NCBI GenBank assembly: GCA_002812745.2
Contig: NCSJ02000004.1
Location: forward strand, 186,001 to 250,000
From: Scytalidium lignicola
Lineage: Eukaryota > Ascomycota > Leotiomycetes
Length of the DNA: 64,000 bases
Direction of reading: 5' to 3'
The stretch's first letter is position 1. Each line of letters starts with the position of its first letter. The position numbers were made by a program, and so were the translations under genes. Shown here piece after piece: positions 1 through 13,300 of the stretch. The notes beneath the pieces were generated by a model. It searched no databases, was not told the DNA's origin, and saw only the letters and a program-made list of their open reading frames with translations.

Positions 1-233
1 GCTACTATAAGAACGTCTCCGGTGTAGACTTGTATCGTGTGGGGAGACTATATTGAGACTGTAAAAGAATTGCAAAACTACTGGTAATATGCTCTCAGCA
101 ATAACACATTCTTGTAAATGGGTTGAGTGCGCAGTCTCTCCGAGAAGAAAAGGGTATCATTATGTAACCATTATCTAAATTATCGTCGTCATACATAATC
201 CCAGTAACCCGTAACTCCACGTTCATGAAAACT

Positions 234-3200
234 CTACTCTTCATCACTGCTTTCAATGATGAAACCAGCTCTGACCCTCTGCCTAGCAGTCCTCGAAATA
301 AGAGTGACATCCTCATCCTCATCCTCATCTTCTCCTTCTTCCTCTACTACAAGCCTACTGATATCTTTTGCACCTAAATCATCGTCTGACAGCTTCTGTC
401 GTTTCGTTTGTGATGCCCGAGCATGTGGACTTGACATTGGTGTATCTACATCTTCATCGTCTGAGTCCATGGGAACAATATTCCTGGTGTTTGGCGAGGA
501 TATCTCGCTTCCACTCGCATCATGATCACTGTCAGAAGATATAGCACTGGATTGCCGCTTCTTACTAATCGTGGATGAAGCATGGTGATCTTTTGTTTTC
601 CCAACGCTAAGCAATTCCTTCACGATTGAGACTTTGGACTTCGCCCGCTGTTTTTCTTCCTGCTCAAAAAATACGCGATCGCGCTCTTCATCGGTTTCGT
701 CATCACTATCATGCACGAAAAGCTCGCTCTTAATCTTGCGTCGCTTTTCAAGTTCTAGTAATTGCCGTGCTTCTCTTTGTGATTCTAGCTGCTCTTCTGT
801 GGGACTATCTTCATCTTCATCTTCACTCCTTACCCTCCTTCTCCTTTGTCGCAATTTCTTCATCTCCTTTAGAGCATCTGACTTCTTCAAGGCCGTAGGT
901 CCACCCGCTGGGAATAGAAATTCCTCTTCATCATCATCGATTCCATCGTCTTCATCATCGAAGTTCTGCCTCTGTCGAGGAGCTGGAACAGCTGACTTTC
1001 GTCTAATAAAATCTGCTGCTTCTTTACCATCATCAAAGCTAGGGGGGTTGAACTCGGCATTTTTTATGAGATCGAGCGCTTGCTTGATTTGGTCAGCCGT
1101 TAGCTTTGAAGGGAAAAACCATTGGGCTTCTGGATCGTCTTCTCCCAAGTGTTCGATACCAATCAGCGTCATGAGCAGACGAAGATGCCCATTTTTAAAC
1201 ATGTGAAGTCTACGCGTGTCATTATCTAGTTTGAGCACTATTCTCAATATTAGCTGGTATTCAATATACACTGACGTAAATACATACCAATAGATGGTGC
1301 CAAAGGCTTCTCAGTTTGGACGGCAGGGGTTTCTAAGGCATCGGTCGAAGGGTCATTTTCGACGGAATTTAGCGCCTGGTTCATATTTTCCCAACTTCTT
1401 CTCTCGCTCTCCGCTGAGGATAGCTCGGATTTGGCCCATTGAACATCGTCTCCATTATTGCTGTCAAGTAGCGCACTTACGACGACACCAATTTGCTCCT
1501 CCCACTCCATACCGGGTTTGACCTCTAACTCGGCTGCAGGTCGTGGTTTTGCGGCAAATGTCTGTTTTTCATATCCATATTCTAGATAGTGTGCAGTGCG
1601 GTTGGTCTTGGAAAATAGCATTTCAACCGCAAGTTCGGGACGCTCCTGCCATTTTCTTACACATCGTTTCACCAATTGTTTTACAAGCTCATCCCATTCT
1701 TTGTAATAACTTGCAGCTCTATCCAGACCCTCAGGACCTTTAGCCATCTTGTATAAAAGAGCTATAATGTCTACTCTGAATAACATGACACTCATTTCCT
1801 CTTTGAATGCTACACGGTAGAAAAATCGATGACAACGCTTGAGCTGCTCGGCATCGAGATCGTTGTAAAACTTGGCAAACACGAGGAAGGTATCAATGCA
1901 TCCTTGGGTTAGGAACTTGACGACGAAACGTTTGAAGTCGAAACTTCTTTCCCTTGACGCTCGCTCAGCTCTAGCTTCGTCTTCTACCTCTGAATCATCG
2001 CCGATGCCGTCATCTCCTCCTTCCTCAGTCTGCATCTCGGCTTTCTTCTTTCGTCGAACCCGTCGTCGAGACCTGACCTGCAGGTCAATATTCTGTTTGG
2101 AGTATTGCTCTAAGATGCGTATGTAATTGTGTGCGAAGTCAGTAGTAGAATCAAGATATCCAAAACCTTGATCTTTATACGTTCTGGTAATTTGAGCTAC
2201 TCGGTCATGTGTAGTCTCCTCATAGAAAATGCGGCTCAGGATGTTCTCGGCAATTTCCTGATCATCTTCGAGTGGTGATCCAGCCATCTCCTGAACAGTC
2301 AAAAGAATCTGCGTGAAGCATTTCATAGCAGAGCTGAGATCCTCCCATGATCTGTGTTCTAGGTTGAAATCCATAGATCTATTTAAGGTGACAAACGTTT
2401 CCTGATCCAAGACACCGGCAACAAGCGCATAACCACTCACGTCATTAGCAACAGCGCCTTTTGCTAATTTATCTTTCTTTCTTCTTACGCGTTCTGCTTG
2501 AAGGAACCAGGAAACGAGATAAAAGAACATTCGAGGGTGATATCCCAGAATCCGATCGGCTTCACGGTCTAGAGCTTTGCGGATATGGATAAAAAGGGGG
2601 TTGAAACCAGAGTCCAAAAACTCTTCCACGAACCTTCGAAGCTGTGCTGTGGCGGACATATTCAGTGGGACCGGGGTGTCAAAACCCAGAGGCCCATTCT
2701 CGCCTTTGACAGATTTGCGGGGAGGCTTGAACTTCTTTGATTTATCAATGCCAGCAAGAGCTACAGCACGGTCCGTCAGGGCCGCTTGATTAGTGACGAC
2801 AGATTTTTTACCACCTTCCCTATCGACCCACAATGTTGTCCCAAATCGGTTGTGTCTTGTTGGGGCGTTCATCTGATAGCCTCGTAACATCGCTTTCTCC
2901 TTTGCGCGTAGTCGAACAAACTCATCCGCCTTGTCGTTGGCTAGTTCCTCATGACTACTGAACAGTTTCTCAACATTCACCCCTTTTACCAAATGGAATA
3001 AAATTTCCATAACTACAACATCTTGAGTACTGAACTCCTCACCCATTGTTGAACAAACCGTCAGCAGCAAGTGGAAGATATCCTGATAGTCAAAAGCACC
3101 GATTGTAGCGGATCTCGAAATCTCAGCTTCATCTCCTTCATATTCGACATTTGGTGGCGGTGCAATCATAACCATATTCCGTAGAAAGTAGAGAACGAGT

Positions 3201-3794
3201 TTTATAATTCCTTCATCACGGCTGCTCCGTTCGCTCATAGGTAATGCCATGGATGGTAGCGCGCATCTAACGGCAGTAGACAGTATCCTTGCTCCATCAA
3301 AATTGATAATTGCCCTCTTATACCCCAGCTGGGCAATTTGAAGGAATGGGACATGTCGGTGATGATTGACGGTCATTTCCTTCGGATCCTTTTCAATTGG
3401 CCAAGTTAATGGTACCAAAAGTTCTAAGCAACCCAAAGCAATCTTCGACTTCAATTTATCGTCCGTTGCGTCCTCTGGCCATGCTGCTAGAATCTGCAGT
3501 AAATCTCCACCCACGAGGTTGGATTCTGCTAGACACCGAGCAACATCCAGTCTATTTGCCTTTTCGTCGTATAGTTTCAGCCACCTCTTCAGATCCCGGA
3601 GACATGCCAGCACATCATCTCCCAGTACGTATCTGCCGTCGTCCGCTTCATATCCACCAAGCTTTGAATCTCGTTAGTTTTTTAATTGAGTGGAATTGGA
3701 TGTGCGCATTTTGACTTACAGCACCAACAAGACTGGATACATATGCCCTGACCTCCGGGTCTACAACATCTCTTTTGCCGTCTCCTAAATCCAT
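234..3794 (-). CDS. TOF1: Tof1/Timeless replication fork protection protein
   Basis: Fork-pausing and checkpoint-mediator protein of the Timeless/Tof1/Swi1 family, which works with Csm3 at replication forks in the nucleus. Three exons are supported: 3794-3720, 3661-1288 and 1237-234, giving 1150 residues, normal for the family. The start is the ATG at 3794; the first exon encodes [20 protein letters not shown] and splices in phase into the Timeless domain ([21 protein letters not shown]). Intron 2 (1287-1238) has a GTATGT donor, a CTAAT branch and a TAG acceptor. Residues of about 25-330 are the alpha-helical Timeless domain. The C-terminal 300 residues are highly charged, with runs of Asp/Glu and basic KR patches, as is usual here. 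It diverges from the dehydrogenase at 4126 and has two ACGCGT boxes close upstream. The family call is firm; exon borders were inferred by eye. Confidence 0.93.
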
Positions 3795-4125
3795 CTTCAA
3801 TGGCGTGGTGCTGAGGAACTGACGTTGGTATCTCCAGGCGTCTTAAAATGCACTTTACGCGTTGCTTGACGCGTCTGGACGTGTGGCCCGTGTTTGATGG
3901 AACTAGCCGGAGTCGTTTACATGTGTAACGGGCTTCGAACCGAGTTACGTCCGTCTACCGGTCAGTTACGTACTTACGTACATAAAGCCGCCGCTTACCG
4001 AAGAACTGTCGTCTGTTAAGCCGAGGTACTCCACGTTAAGCTTATTTCTAGAGCTTCTTTAGACAACAAATCCCAAATATCTTTCAATTCTTCTGTGCCA
4101 ATTTAATTGTACGATAATTGCGAAG
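3795..4125. promoter_or_regulatory. Bidirectional promoter TOF1 / hydroxyacyl-CoA dehydrogenase, with two ACGCGT boxes
   Basis: 331-bp spacer between two divergent start codons. It holds two ACGCGT hexamers (3857-3862 and 3869-3874), 12 bp apart and 63-80 bp upstream of the TOF1 ATG. ACGCGT is the MluI cell-cycle box bound by MBF in fungi. TOF1 is a replication gene, so S-phase control is a reasonable inference. Confidence 0.55.
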
Positions 4126-5295
4126 ATGTTTTCGCCAGTATTCAGGAGGCAATTGCTGAAAACTAGCACACATGCTAGAAGATTCAGCTCGAGCCCGATT
4201 GCCGCGGCATTGGAAGTTAAACGTTTAGGCGTTATCGGCGCTGGACAAATGGTGGGTGAATATAAAATAGATCTGTGTTTCTTCGTCTCGAAATTCTCTA
4301 ATATGGATCGCTAGGGTCTTGGAATAGCACTGGTAGCTGCCCATAAAGCCAATGTCCCAGTTACACTGGTAGACACGAGCGAAGCATCACTTGATAAGGG
4401 ACTCAAATTTGCCGGTATGGGAGTACCAAAGCCAGCGCTCATCTATGCAATACCAATACCAATAGTCTGAAGCTGATATATGTGTCCTTATGCAGAGAAG
4501 ATCCTTGCAAAAGATGTCTCCAAAGAACGTATAACCCAAGCTCAAGCAGACGAGATCCGATCCCGCCTGAGCCCCACAACCTCCATGGACTCCCTTAACG
4601 ATGTGGACTTTGTGATTGAAGCTGTCCCCGAGATCCCTGACCTGAAATTCTCCATATTCAGCCAGCTAGCCAAGATCTGTCCACCTCACGCCATCCTAGC
4701 AACAAACACATCATCCATCTCAATCACCCGTATTGCAGCTTCGACGACTAGTGATCCAACTGACACCTCTGCCTCGTCACGAGTCATCTCGACTCACTTC
4801 ATGAACCCTGTTCCCGTTCAGAAAGGTGTAGAGATTATCACAGGTCTGCAAACGAGTCAAGAGACGATCGATACGGCTCTTGAATTCTGTAAGAAGATGG
4901 GCAAGATCCCGTCAAAGTCTGCCGATTCGCCTGGTTTTCTCGCAAACAGGATCCTAATGCCTTATATCAATGAGGCAATCATCTGTCTGGAGACTGGTAT
5001 AGGTGGTAGGGATGATATTGATGCGATTATGAAGAATGGCACCAATGTCCCCATGGGTCCCTTGCAATTGGCTGATTTCATTGGCATTGACACTTGCTTG
5101 GCTATTATGAGGGTTTTGTACGAGGAGACTGGTGATTCCAAATATAGGCCTAGCGTCTTACTAAAGAAAATGGTGGATGCAGGTTGGCTCGGGAAGAAGA
5201 GCGGGAAAGGGTAAGTTATTTGTTCTTGGCTCCTCTCTCTCTCTTGGTGCTCGAGGCATGCTAACTTATGATAACTTAGATTTTATGATTATTAG
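4126..5295 (+). CDS. 3-hydroxyacyl/3-hydroxybutyryl-CoA dehydrogenase, probably mitochondrial
   Basis: NAD-dependent oxidation of 3-hydroxyacyl-CoA to 3-ketoacyl-CoA in fatty-acid or butyrate metabolism. Four exons: 4126-4251, 4315-4414, 4496-5210 and 5280-5295, giving 318 residues, the usual length for the single-domain enzyme. The first about 25 residues are basic and Ser-rich (MFSPVFRRQLLKTSTHARRF), which looks like a mitochondrial presequence. A Rossmann motif follows, split by intron 1 (GVIGAGQM|GLGIAL). Also visible are the segment VDFVIEAVPE, the catalytic His segment STHFMNPVP, and the conserved ANRILMPYINEA before the C-terminal dimer domain. The last exon supplies only the terminal FYDY, after KKSGKG, a typical family end. 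The ORF therefore looks cut off unless the 16-nt final exon is added. Intron 3 has a CTAAC branch. Confidence 0.92.
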
Positions 5296-5990
5296 TAAAT
5301 ATAAAAGTGATAGATCATTAATCATGACACTTTGCGATCATATAGAGGTATACTACGTGCTCAATAAATTAATAAGATCATGCATAATGGATAGAAAAAA
5401 AGCAAGTAGACTATTCCATTCCTATCTCATAGATTCATTTTGATTGCATCAGAATTCAGTATTTACAGGCCTCGCCTCCTGAACCAGCTCAAGCCNAAAA
5501 AAGAAGACAACTATACACAAATAAAAGGGGGGTTTTTTGCTCATATCCATCACCAACACAAAAAGAAAATTAAGAAGAAAATAAAACGCAGCATGGAACC
5601 AAGCAAAAAAGAAAGAGCAATCAATCGCATGACCCAAAAACCGTTGTCTCCAAGATCTGATACCCCCCAGCCATATATCCAAAGAAAAACCAAAACCCAA
5701 GTACTNAAAAAAGTGTTACACTGGTATCTCACAACGACCAAGCTCGGCGGAGCATAGAATTGAAACGTATAAATAGAAAAGTTAAACTAGATGATGTGGC
5801 TTTCCAACGCCTGACGTAAATGCTTTCGTTAAGGAGGATCGAGTTCGTCCAGCCAGTCCTGTATCTCAGATCATAGTTACCCGAGTCACACAGGGAATAT
5901 GGTGAAAAAATTTAGCTGTTTAGCTACAGGTGTTGGAAATATCTCCTCTGCCTGAGGAGTTTGGATTCTATATTCACTTAGGGGATTCTC
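5296..5990. other. Convergent 3' intergenic region
   Basis: Spacer between the 3' ends of the dehydrogenase (+) and the homeobox gene (-). It is A-rich and low in complexity, with two single N placeholders (5496, 5706), both followed by six A's. I see no gene; it probably holds both 3' UTRs. Confidence 0.6.
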
Positions 5991-8214
5991 TTAGGACAAG
6001 CCTTGGAACGAACCAGGCATCGTGAAGCCTCTCTTCCGCTTCTGTCCCATTCCATAATCTAAGGAGGCTGAAAAGTTTGGCTCTTCCTTAATTATTGGCG
6101 GCGATTGCTGTTCGTGAATCTGTCCTAGCCGTTGGCCGACTGGATCTCCACTCCGTGCATTATTGCCAAAGTTTCTCTCGCTCTTATGCACTCTGCCAGG
6201 GCTAAGACTCGTCGCATAAGCACTTGCGAAGTCTTGTGGCGGGGCCATTGGAGCACTAAGCTGTGGGAACGGGAAATCTCTAGTCGTCTGAACAGTTTCA
6301 GCTGTTGTCTTGGATAACAAAAAATCAATCGGCGCAGTTAACGGAGCGCTTGGGAAGCCTGTTGTAAAGACGCTACCAAATGAATTGCTTCTTTGGTTCG
6401 ATGTAATGGTGTGTTGGGTAGCTTGCGGACCTGGAAGGCCTCGATATTGATTTCGAAGATCTAGACCGGTAGGGAACGTTGCTGCAGATACTGCTCGAAG
6501 ACGAGACATGGTCGACGAGGAATTCTGCTGCATAGAGGAGACGCGTGGTGGAGAGTAAGAGATACTAACTGGGGAGGATTGAATGTTTGAGCCTGTGGAG
6601 GAAGTTAGCCTTTGGATATCCAGGGTTGTGACCCATTAACAGATTGACTAACTTGAATATGCATTCCCCTCGAACTGGTTCGTGCTAGTCGTATTATTAC
6701 TGATATGGTCACCTTGATACACCGATTGCTGTCCATTGCCTAGCTGCGGACTGACTGGTCCACTTTGGTAATTTCCGTAGTCGAGACTTTCTCCTTTCCA
6801 TGACATGCTTGTCCTCAACGGAGAATGTAAGGATTCAGATCGTGTCCTCGATATGGTCTCTCTGAGATGGAGAGGTTGCAAAGGTCGCCTTAAGTTTTGA
6901 ATACCATGATAGTTTGAAGTCGCGTTTTGGCGGTCAAAAAGATTCGCACTCCTAGGACCTCCACTTAACGAACCGGAGAGGTGGCTAGAGTAATATCGTT
7001 CAGCGGAATTCAGGGATAACGGGGAAAGAATATCAGGACTGTTCAGCGAGCCAGGCGAAGGGAATCCAGCATGAGCAAATGAAGGTGTCAAACCGGAAGG
7101 AGAAAGATGGTCATCGTTCTCTCTTCTTATGGTATCCATCATCATCGGTCTCATCAAGTGATCTGCGTACGATGGTGCAAAGTCTGCAGGAGATTGTAAC
7201 GGAGTACTAATCCCGTGAACAGCTCCATAGGGAGAATGCAGAGCTTGGACATTATCAAAGTCATCAGGAACAGCTCGCATTTTCATCATGCGTTCCCGGT
7301 CATCTGCTGTCAGTCGCTTGATCTTGGCACGTCTGATCACTGTTAAATCTACAAATTCTAAGATATCTGTCATGGACACTACTTACCGGTTCTGGAACCA
7401 AACTTGGACTTGTCGTGGACTAAGTCCTGGAATCTCACGAGAGAGTCGTTCTCGGTGGGCAGCGTCTGGATGAGCTTGCTTCGCAAACTCACTCATTAAG
7501 AATCGAGTCTGTTGATGTGTGAGCCTAGTCAGCTTTGTTAGCATCAGTGTCTCCTAGTAACTAGTGAGAAGAAAAGTTGTACCGGAATCGTTTCATCTTT
7601 CTCCGTTCTGCACGTCGTTCAGCGGCTGTTTGCTGAGTAGCTCCTTCTTCGGTTTCTAGTATCTCATCGTCATCTTCCTCGTCATCATCTTCATCCTTAA
7701 CTTCTGGTTGCATAGATCCTTCATCAACATTACCAGGGTGCAATCCTAGCTGCATTGGCGCACTTGATGAAGAACTGAGTGGGTTTGATGTAAGTGAAAG
7801 CGCTGTTGATTCGGTCGAAACTTGAGATTCATCACGGATACCACTATCAACCGACCGCTCACAGTCTCCTGGTGCAGAACCGGGCCTCTCCACTATCGGG
7901 GCGGGTTGGGCGCCTTGCCGTAGACCCAACGATCCAAGACTCTGGCGGTGCCCTAGTATTGGTCTGGCAGCGCCCTGTAACTCGCTAGGATGGCTATTTG
8001 TTCCATTCGAAGTAGCAGACTGATCAAAATGCGTTTGAAGCAAACCATTTTCCCCGGGAAGAGAGAATGGTGAATACTGTTCCCGCCAGTCCTGCTGTGT
8101 TTGTAGTGGCTCAAAGTTCGGCATGCGTGGGGAAGCCGCGCTGTGATAGATGGCCTCGAGCTTGCTAGAAGACCAAGGAGTCCTAACTTCTTCGCATTGC
8201 CGTGTAACAATCAT
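5991..8214 (-). CDS. Homeobox transcription factor
   Basis: Nuclear DNA-binding regulator with a central homeodomain. Exons: 8214-7583, 7524-7387, 7332-6653 and 6592-5991, giving 683 residues. The homeodomain (about residues 205-265) is only complete after splicing: it starts at KMKRFRLTHQQTRF in exon 1/2 and reaches the recognition helix QVQVWFQNRRAKIKRL across the exon 2/3 junction, with the invariant W, F, N and R present. A long acidic stretch (DEDDDEEDDDE) lies just before it. The C-terminal half is Ser/Pro/Asn-rich and looks disordered, as in activation regions. Intron 3 has an uncommon GTTAGT donor but a good CTAAC branch and CACAG acceptor. The residues after the homeodomain (RAVPDDFDNVQALHSPYG) remind me of the Htf1/MoHOX2 conidiation regulators, but I hold that assignment loosely. 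The unusually long upstream region fits a developmental regulator. Confidence 0.88.
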
Positions 8215-10380
8215 TGAGTGTAGAAAGTTTTGTTTTTTGTTTTTGTTTTTGTTTCCTGATCCAAAAGAAAGTCTAGACGTCGGTTTGGGGATGTTGAGCG
8301 CCTAAGTTCCCAATGCACCGTCCAAAGCGCCGAGAAAGCTATTCTGGGCCGGGATACTGCCGTAAATTGAACGAGAGAAGACCACGACAGAGAGTGAGAG
8401 GGGCAATGGGCAAAAACGGTTGGCTCACTGACAAGGGAGGTAGAAAGGAGGGCCTATCTATAGGTCTTCTTTTTGGGTTCGCATGAGAGCCAGCTCCTCG
8501 TTGACAACCTTGTTGACAGATAACGGGGTTTAACGAAGCGCAGCGCTTCGCTGAAAAGATTCTGGAGGGTCCTTCTCCCCTCAATTGATGGACGGGAATT
8601 CAAAAGAACTATTCTCGATCTTGAGCAAAATTTCGTGGCGACCAGACGGGGCTCCTGCAATTTCGTTTGCTGAACACACTTGGAGAAGGGAGCAGTTCCC
8701 GGTGGTGCTTCAGGATGCACACCTTTTTCGAGGAGAGCAAGAGATATTGCGCAGCAATACAAGCAGTTCAGAGATCAAAGCAGCCGAGAGAGGGAATTGC
8801 AGCAAACCCTGGGTGATTGGGCACCGAACCTATTGTTGCAGCTATGCTGCGTCTGCGTAAACGAAGAAGATAAATTGGCTCGCCAATTTAATGACGTGCT
8901 GCGTCCGCTTTCAGGAATCTTCAGAAATGAAAAGAAGCTTGTTGTGGAAGCGGTACTTCAGCTTTTTTCCCTCTACAGCTGCTTGAGCGGCTTTCGGATG
9001 ATATATTGCGAGATTGGGAGGCTTGAATCTGATCTTCTGAGGGAAAAGCCACCAAGGCGACCCCCCCAAGAAGCGGCCCCCTACCCACCAAAGCACCACT
9101 TTCTTTAACCTTGCTCAAGCAGGCCCTTTCCTTCACCCCGGACAACCCGCACCGCTGAAGTAGATTATCAATATTCGATGAAAGGCTCTTCCGACCCTCG
9201 CGCGGAGAATTTTAGGTGTTGGGTGAGATACAGGGGCAGCACGGTCTCATCAAGGATATCTGTGCAAGAATGTTGCAAGAGCCAGGTAACAAAACAGGTG
9301 CCCAGTCTAGCAATAGCAGTTTTATAATGAATGAGGGTTTTCCCTAACAGATTGAAATAATTGGAGTGTTTGGCTCTGACCTTTTCTTCTTCTATTTTTT
9401 TCNTTTTTTTGGCTAAAGAAGGTTCAGGATCGAATGCACATGGACTCGGGAAAAGAAACATAAAGATATGAATACTTAGCCCACAGCTACGGTAGCAAGC
9501 AATCATGATTGCACCGGGTCAATTACTCTACTGGGGCCAGGTGCNAAAAAAAAGGGCCTTGGAGAGAGAGGACCCGCGGAATGGTCTGGCAAAGAAGGTT
9601 GCTGCTCACTTGCAGCAGCAGCAGCAAGGAAGCTGGAAGCCCAGGATCGAAGGGGTGAAGGGAGCTTGTAAAACCTACTATGGAGTGCTAGCGTCTGTCT
9701 GGCCCAATCCACACTTATGATCTAGTACGGCTGCCCCAGTTACAGTTAGTGCAGTGTAGGACGAAGCACGAGCAAGGAAGCAAACTGGGCAAGGAGCGCC
9801 AGGAGCAGAAGGAGGAGCAGGAAGCGGACCGGGGTGCAGGAGAGGTAGGGTTTCCCGGCCGGCGTAATCATCCGATGGTGAGATGAAAGCAACAGCACGA
9901 TGATAGTGGGCTAACCAGGGCCACGAGCTATCGTTGTGGCTGTTAGAGACCGGAAGAGAGGCAGAGCCCAGAGGTACGTCCGTACCACAGTAGAGGAGAG
10001 AAGAAGAGGGAGAGGTCAAGTAGGCGGGAAAGGGGGGAGCAGCAGGGCGGCGGCCGCTTCATGGTTGGCGAAGCGTGAGCGGGCGATCCAAACTAAGCCC
10101 GATGGGGTTGCAGGTCGCAGGGACCTGTGCTGCACTGGAGAGCCAAGAAACCGAGCGGAGAGATCGCAGCTGGGCAGGTTTGCCGGATACGATTGGTCCC
10201 CGGGTGTTGGAGGATCATGAGTCGACGGGTCGACGCATAGCCGTTGCCATGACCAGGAAGGTTAAGACGTCGCAGCCCAATCAGCACGGGGGCAGGTGCA
10301 GCCACGAAAAGAAGAAGGTCCCCCCCCCGGTCCGCACGAGACTCACGGCCGCTTGTGCTTAACAACGTAATGACTCTCAA
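8215..10380. other. Upstream region of homeobox gene, no convincing gene
   Basis: Starts with a T-rich (GTTTTT)n-like tract just upstream of the homeobox ATG (8228-8256). Open frames at about 8585-9108 have no credible ATG context, motif or codon pattern. There is a short CAG run (9612-9626), two N placeholders (9403, 9545) and several C-rich runs. It probably contains promoter and 5' UTR of the homeobox gene. Confidence 0.5.
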
Positions 10381-13300
10381 CTGAGTGAGGGAGAGCTATA
10401 CTGGGGTTGAATACTGTACAGTAATTTCTTGCAACTCAGACGAATTGTCTTTGAACCTCGAATCAATCATCATACAACCCCCCTCGGATTTGATAACACT
10501 CACGCTTCCCTGATAGGCGATGATCCATGATTCTCACCCTGATCCTGATCTTGATCCCTACCCTTCGATCATGGAACATTGTGTACAGTACTCTCAACAT
10601 CAGAACCCAGCCAGCCGAGAAGATCTTCCCTGGCTAGCTTGTCTGGAATGTACCCATGTACTACAATACAGTAGCGTACCAAAGTACAACTGGAGCCGGG
10701 GGTGTTCTGAGGCTACCGTACAGGTCATGTTCCAGGAGCGTAGAAGATGGCTAGAAAAGCTGTCCTCTTCGAAACTTTCGGGGGGTAGGTTGGGCAAAGT
10801 CAGCCAACAGGGTCATTGCCCTGGGGTTTCACATGGCCCGGGGACACCACGTCCAAAGGCAATTCGCAATTCTCCCATAATTCTCCCGACAGTTGAAGTT
10901 CCTCTCGGCTTGGCCACAGTCGAGAGGGGAGAGCGAAGAGCGAGAACGACCTGGTCGAGCAGCCTGGACCAGTCCACTTCCAGTCCCTGTAGACGATCCG
11001 CGCAAGTACAGTCGCCTCTACTTCGGCGTGCTCAAGTTTGAGGAAGAAGGTTGAGGAAGTTCGTACTGTAGGTATACCAGTATTACAGGTCCTGGAGGGT
11101 AAAAAATAAAAATAAAACAAGATGTGCTTTGGCATCCAATCGAAGATCGAGCATACAGCACTTTACAGGCAACAACTCATAGTAAGCACAGTAAGACGTC
11201 GCGACCGTTACTACTGTAAAGATTCTAAAAGTTTTCGATCAGGCTTTACCCCTTGCTATTGCGGATGACGCTGCAGGGGTTGCTCGAGCAGGAGCCCGTG
11301 CGTGGCGTGAATCCCGCCGACATCTTGCCATGACGATGGGAGGGTTCCGATAATAAAAAAATAACCTATGGTACTGTACCGCGTCATGCGTTGCAACGTA
11401 CTATGTTCGTACGGTAGCACAAAGTACCGTACAAAAAATACCATGTCGCACTCCCCAGGACGGAGACATCTCCTGCATCTTCAAGGACGACCTATCGCAC
11501 CAGAGCGCTTTGGCTGTGCGAAGAAACGCTCAGGGTGGGAATAAGGTACGTCCGTACGGGTATTGTACGGGTATTTTACTGTAGTAGTACTGTATGCAAG
11601 TTTGGGGTACTGGATTCCACAATTGTTTGCCGGTCCGGCGGTACGGACACCGTCACCACGCGCATTTGCCCCTCTCCAAAGCGTCAGTGCCTGAATATCC
11701 AGACGGATAAAATACAGTACAGTACAAGTACAGCACCAGTTCAGTTGATGGTGCTTAGGGGAGTATAGCTTGTGGGTATGCGAGAAAGAAAACTCCTCAG
11801 ATACCCAACGCCTGCCGACCGATGGATGGATGGTCTGGCAAAATCTGCCCACAACCGCGATGAAGCCACTGTGTATGGCCAGGCTGGGTGCAGCACGTTG
11901 CTCACCATAGACTCGACGTCCTGGAAACCTGGTCGCTGGAGCAAGAGCTGTGCCTGTATCTCCGTACTGTACTTACATTACAGTACAATTGGTGGTGTCG
12001 CGGGGGTTTCGCTTTCCCTGTTCTCATTTCCCAAGGACTGAGGTTGCGGGTCCCCAGAGTGAGATTCTGCGGCAGGTTTACTGGCGACTGGTAACCGTAA
12101 GTTACCGTATCTTCCCAGGAGATTTTCTCAGATCAGACTTTCCAGTGGCCCCGCCGTCAGCCACTCGCGCGATCTGATCTGCCACTAGGATTTTGGCGAG
12201 AATGTGCCTGGGCGGCCGGTCTCGAAATCCGGTAGTGGAAGGGAGCGCAATGCTGGAAGACCACACAGCCCACTATTTTCTTTCGAGAAGATTGAGCCTT
12301 TCTAGACCTGTGCGCGATCTTCTGGGCCTCCGTCCCCCACATGCAGGCTAGCTCCGATCCGCCAACAATGCCTCTTGTAAGGCTGAGACGTGTCAGAGAA
12401 GAATAGATTAAAGAATGGAGGGAGAAGAGACAGTGCGCCCGAGGGTAAACTACAGAGCTGTCTTCGTTCCTCGGGAGCTCTTGCGACTTACGGGACGTAG
12501 GGTCTAGGGGAATCATCGGTACCCACCGTGGCGTCCCGCTGATGGAGCAATGCTGACGGGGCCACTGCACTCACCAAACTGGGGAAGTTCGAATGCGGTG
12601 CAAGGCTTTTTGCCTCGAGTCATTTTTCGCTCGTATTGAAGCACTAAGGGTCTGCTAATCTGTCAGAGCTTTTGCACGTTGCACGGTTGCAGTGATTAGG
12701 GAGGGCTCCAGCATGATTGATGGCCAAACAAGGAGCTCGTGGGAGCGCAGTAGCTTGGAGATAAGAAGAAAACGGCGAAGGGCAGAAGTACCGGTACGAA
12801 GCAGCATGCAGTACAGTACCACCTGCCGCCGTGCGATCCGAGGATTCGTTGCCGTGAATCTAGCAGACGTCGACACAGACGCAGGTACCAATGTCTAATC
12901 CTGCCCTGGGTGAAACGCGGGTGCCGGAATTCAGGTAAAGAGCTGTCGTAGGGGGAGAGAAGAAAACATTTGTAATCACGGTAGAAGCGGATGCGAACTT
13001 TTACTGTAAGTTAGCTGTCTGTGGCATGGGTGAGCTTAGAATGCAGCTTTTTCAGCCAGGGCATTTTGTGGGAATGATAGACTGACCAGGAAAAGAAAGA
13101 GTGGTCAATCAATGATGTACTGTGGTAATTACGGTAGTTCCTGTTCGGTGGTCCATTTTATTGTGGAAGAAAAGCAGCCTCCGCGCGTCAATGTCTATTT
13201 CCGTACTGGACAAGTACTGTACAGTAACTTACTTGACTGCGCTTTACAAGGAAGCCCCAATACTGTATTGCTGTACCGGTACCTAACCGGCCAAGTAACC

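Noticed and set aside
256..1206. Ser-rich plus-strand ORFs opposite the TOF1 C-terminus
   Set aside because: Shadows of Asp/Glu codon runs on the coding strand; no domain, and TOF1 on the minus strand is certain.
3925..3950. GGNTTCGAACC-like sequence resembling a tRNA B box on the minus strand
   Set aside because: No matching A box at the right distance, the flanking bases do not form a T-arm stem, and no cloverleaf can be folded by eye.
8585..9108. Overlapping plus-strand ORFs upstream of the homeobox gene (91 and 142 codons)
   Set aside because: The longer starts at TTG, neither has a recognisable motif, and they overlap in different frames; more likely leader or promoter DNA.
9503..11135. 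Many ORFs of 65-173 codons on both strands in the GTAC field
   Set aside because: Stop-poor because the region is GC-richer; low-complexity translations without domains, and equally frequent on both strands.
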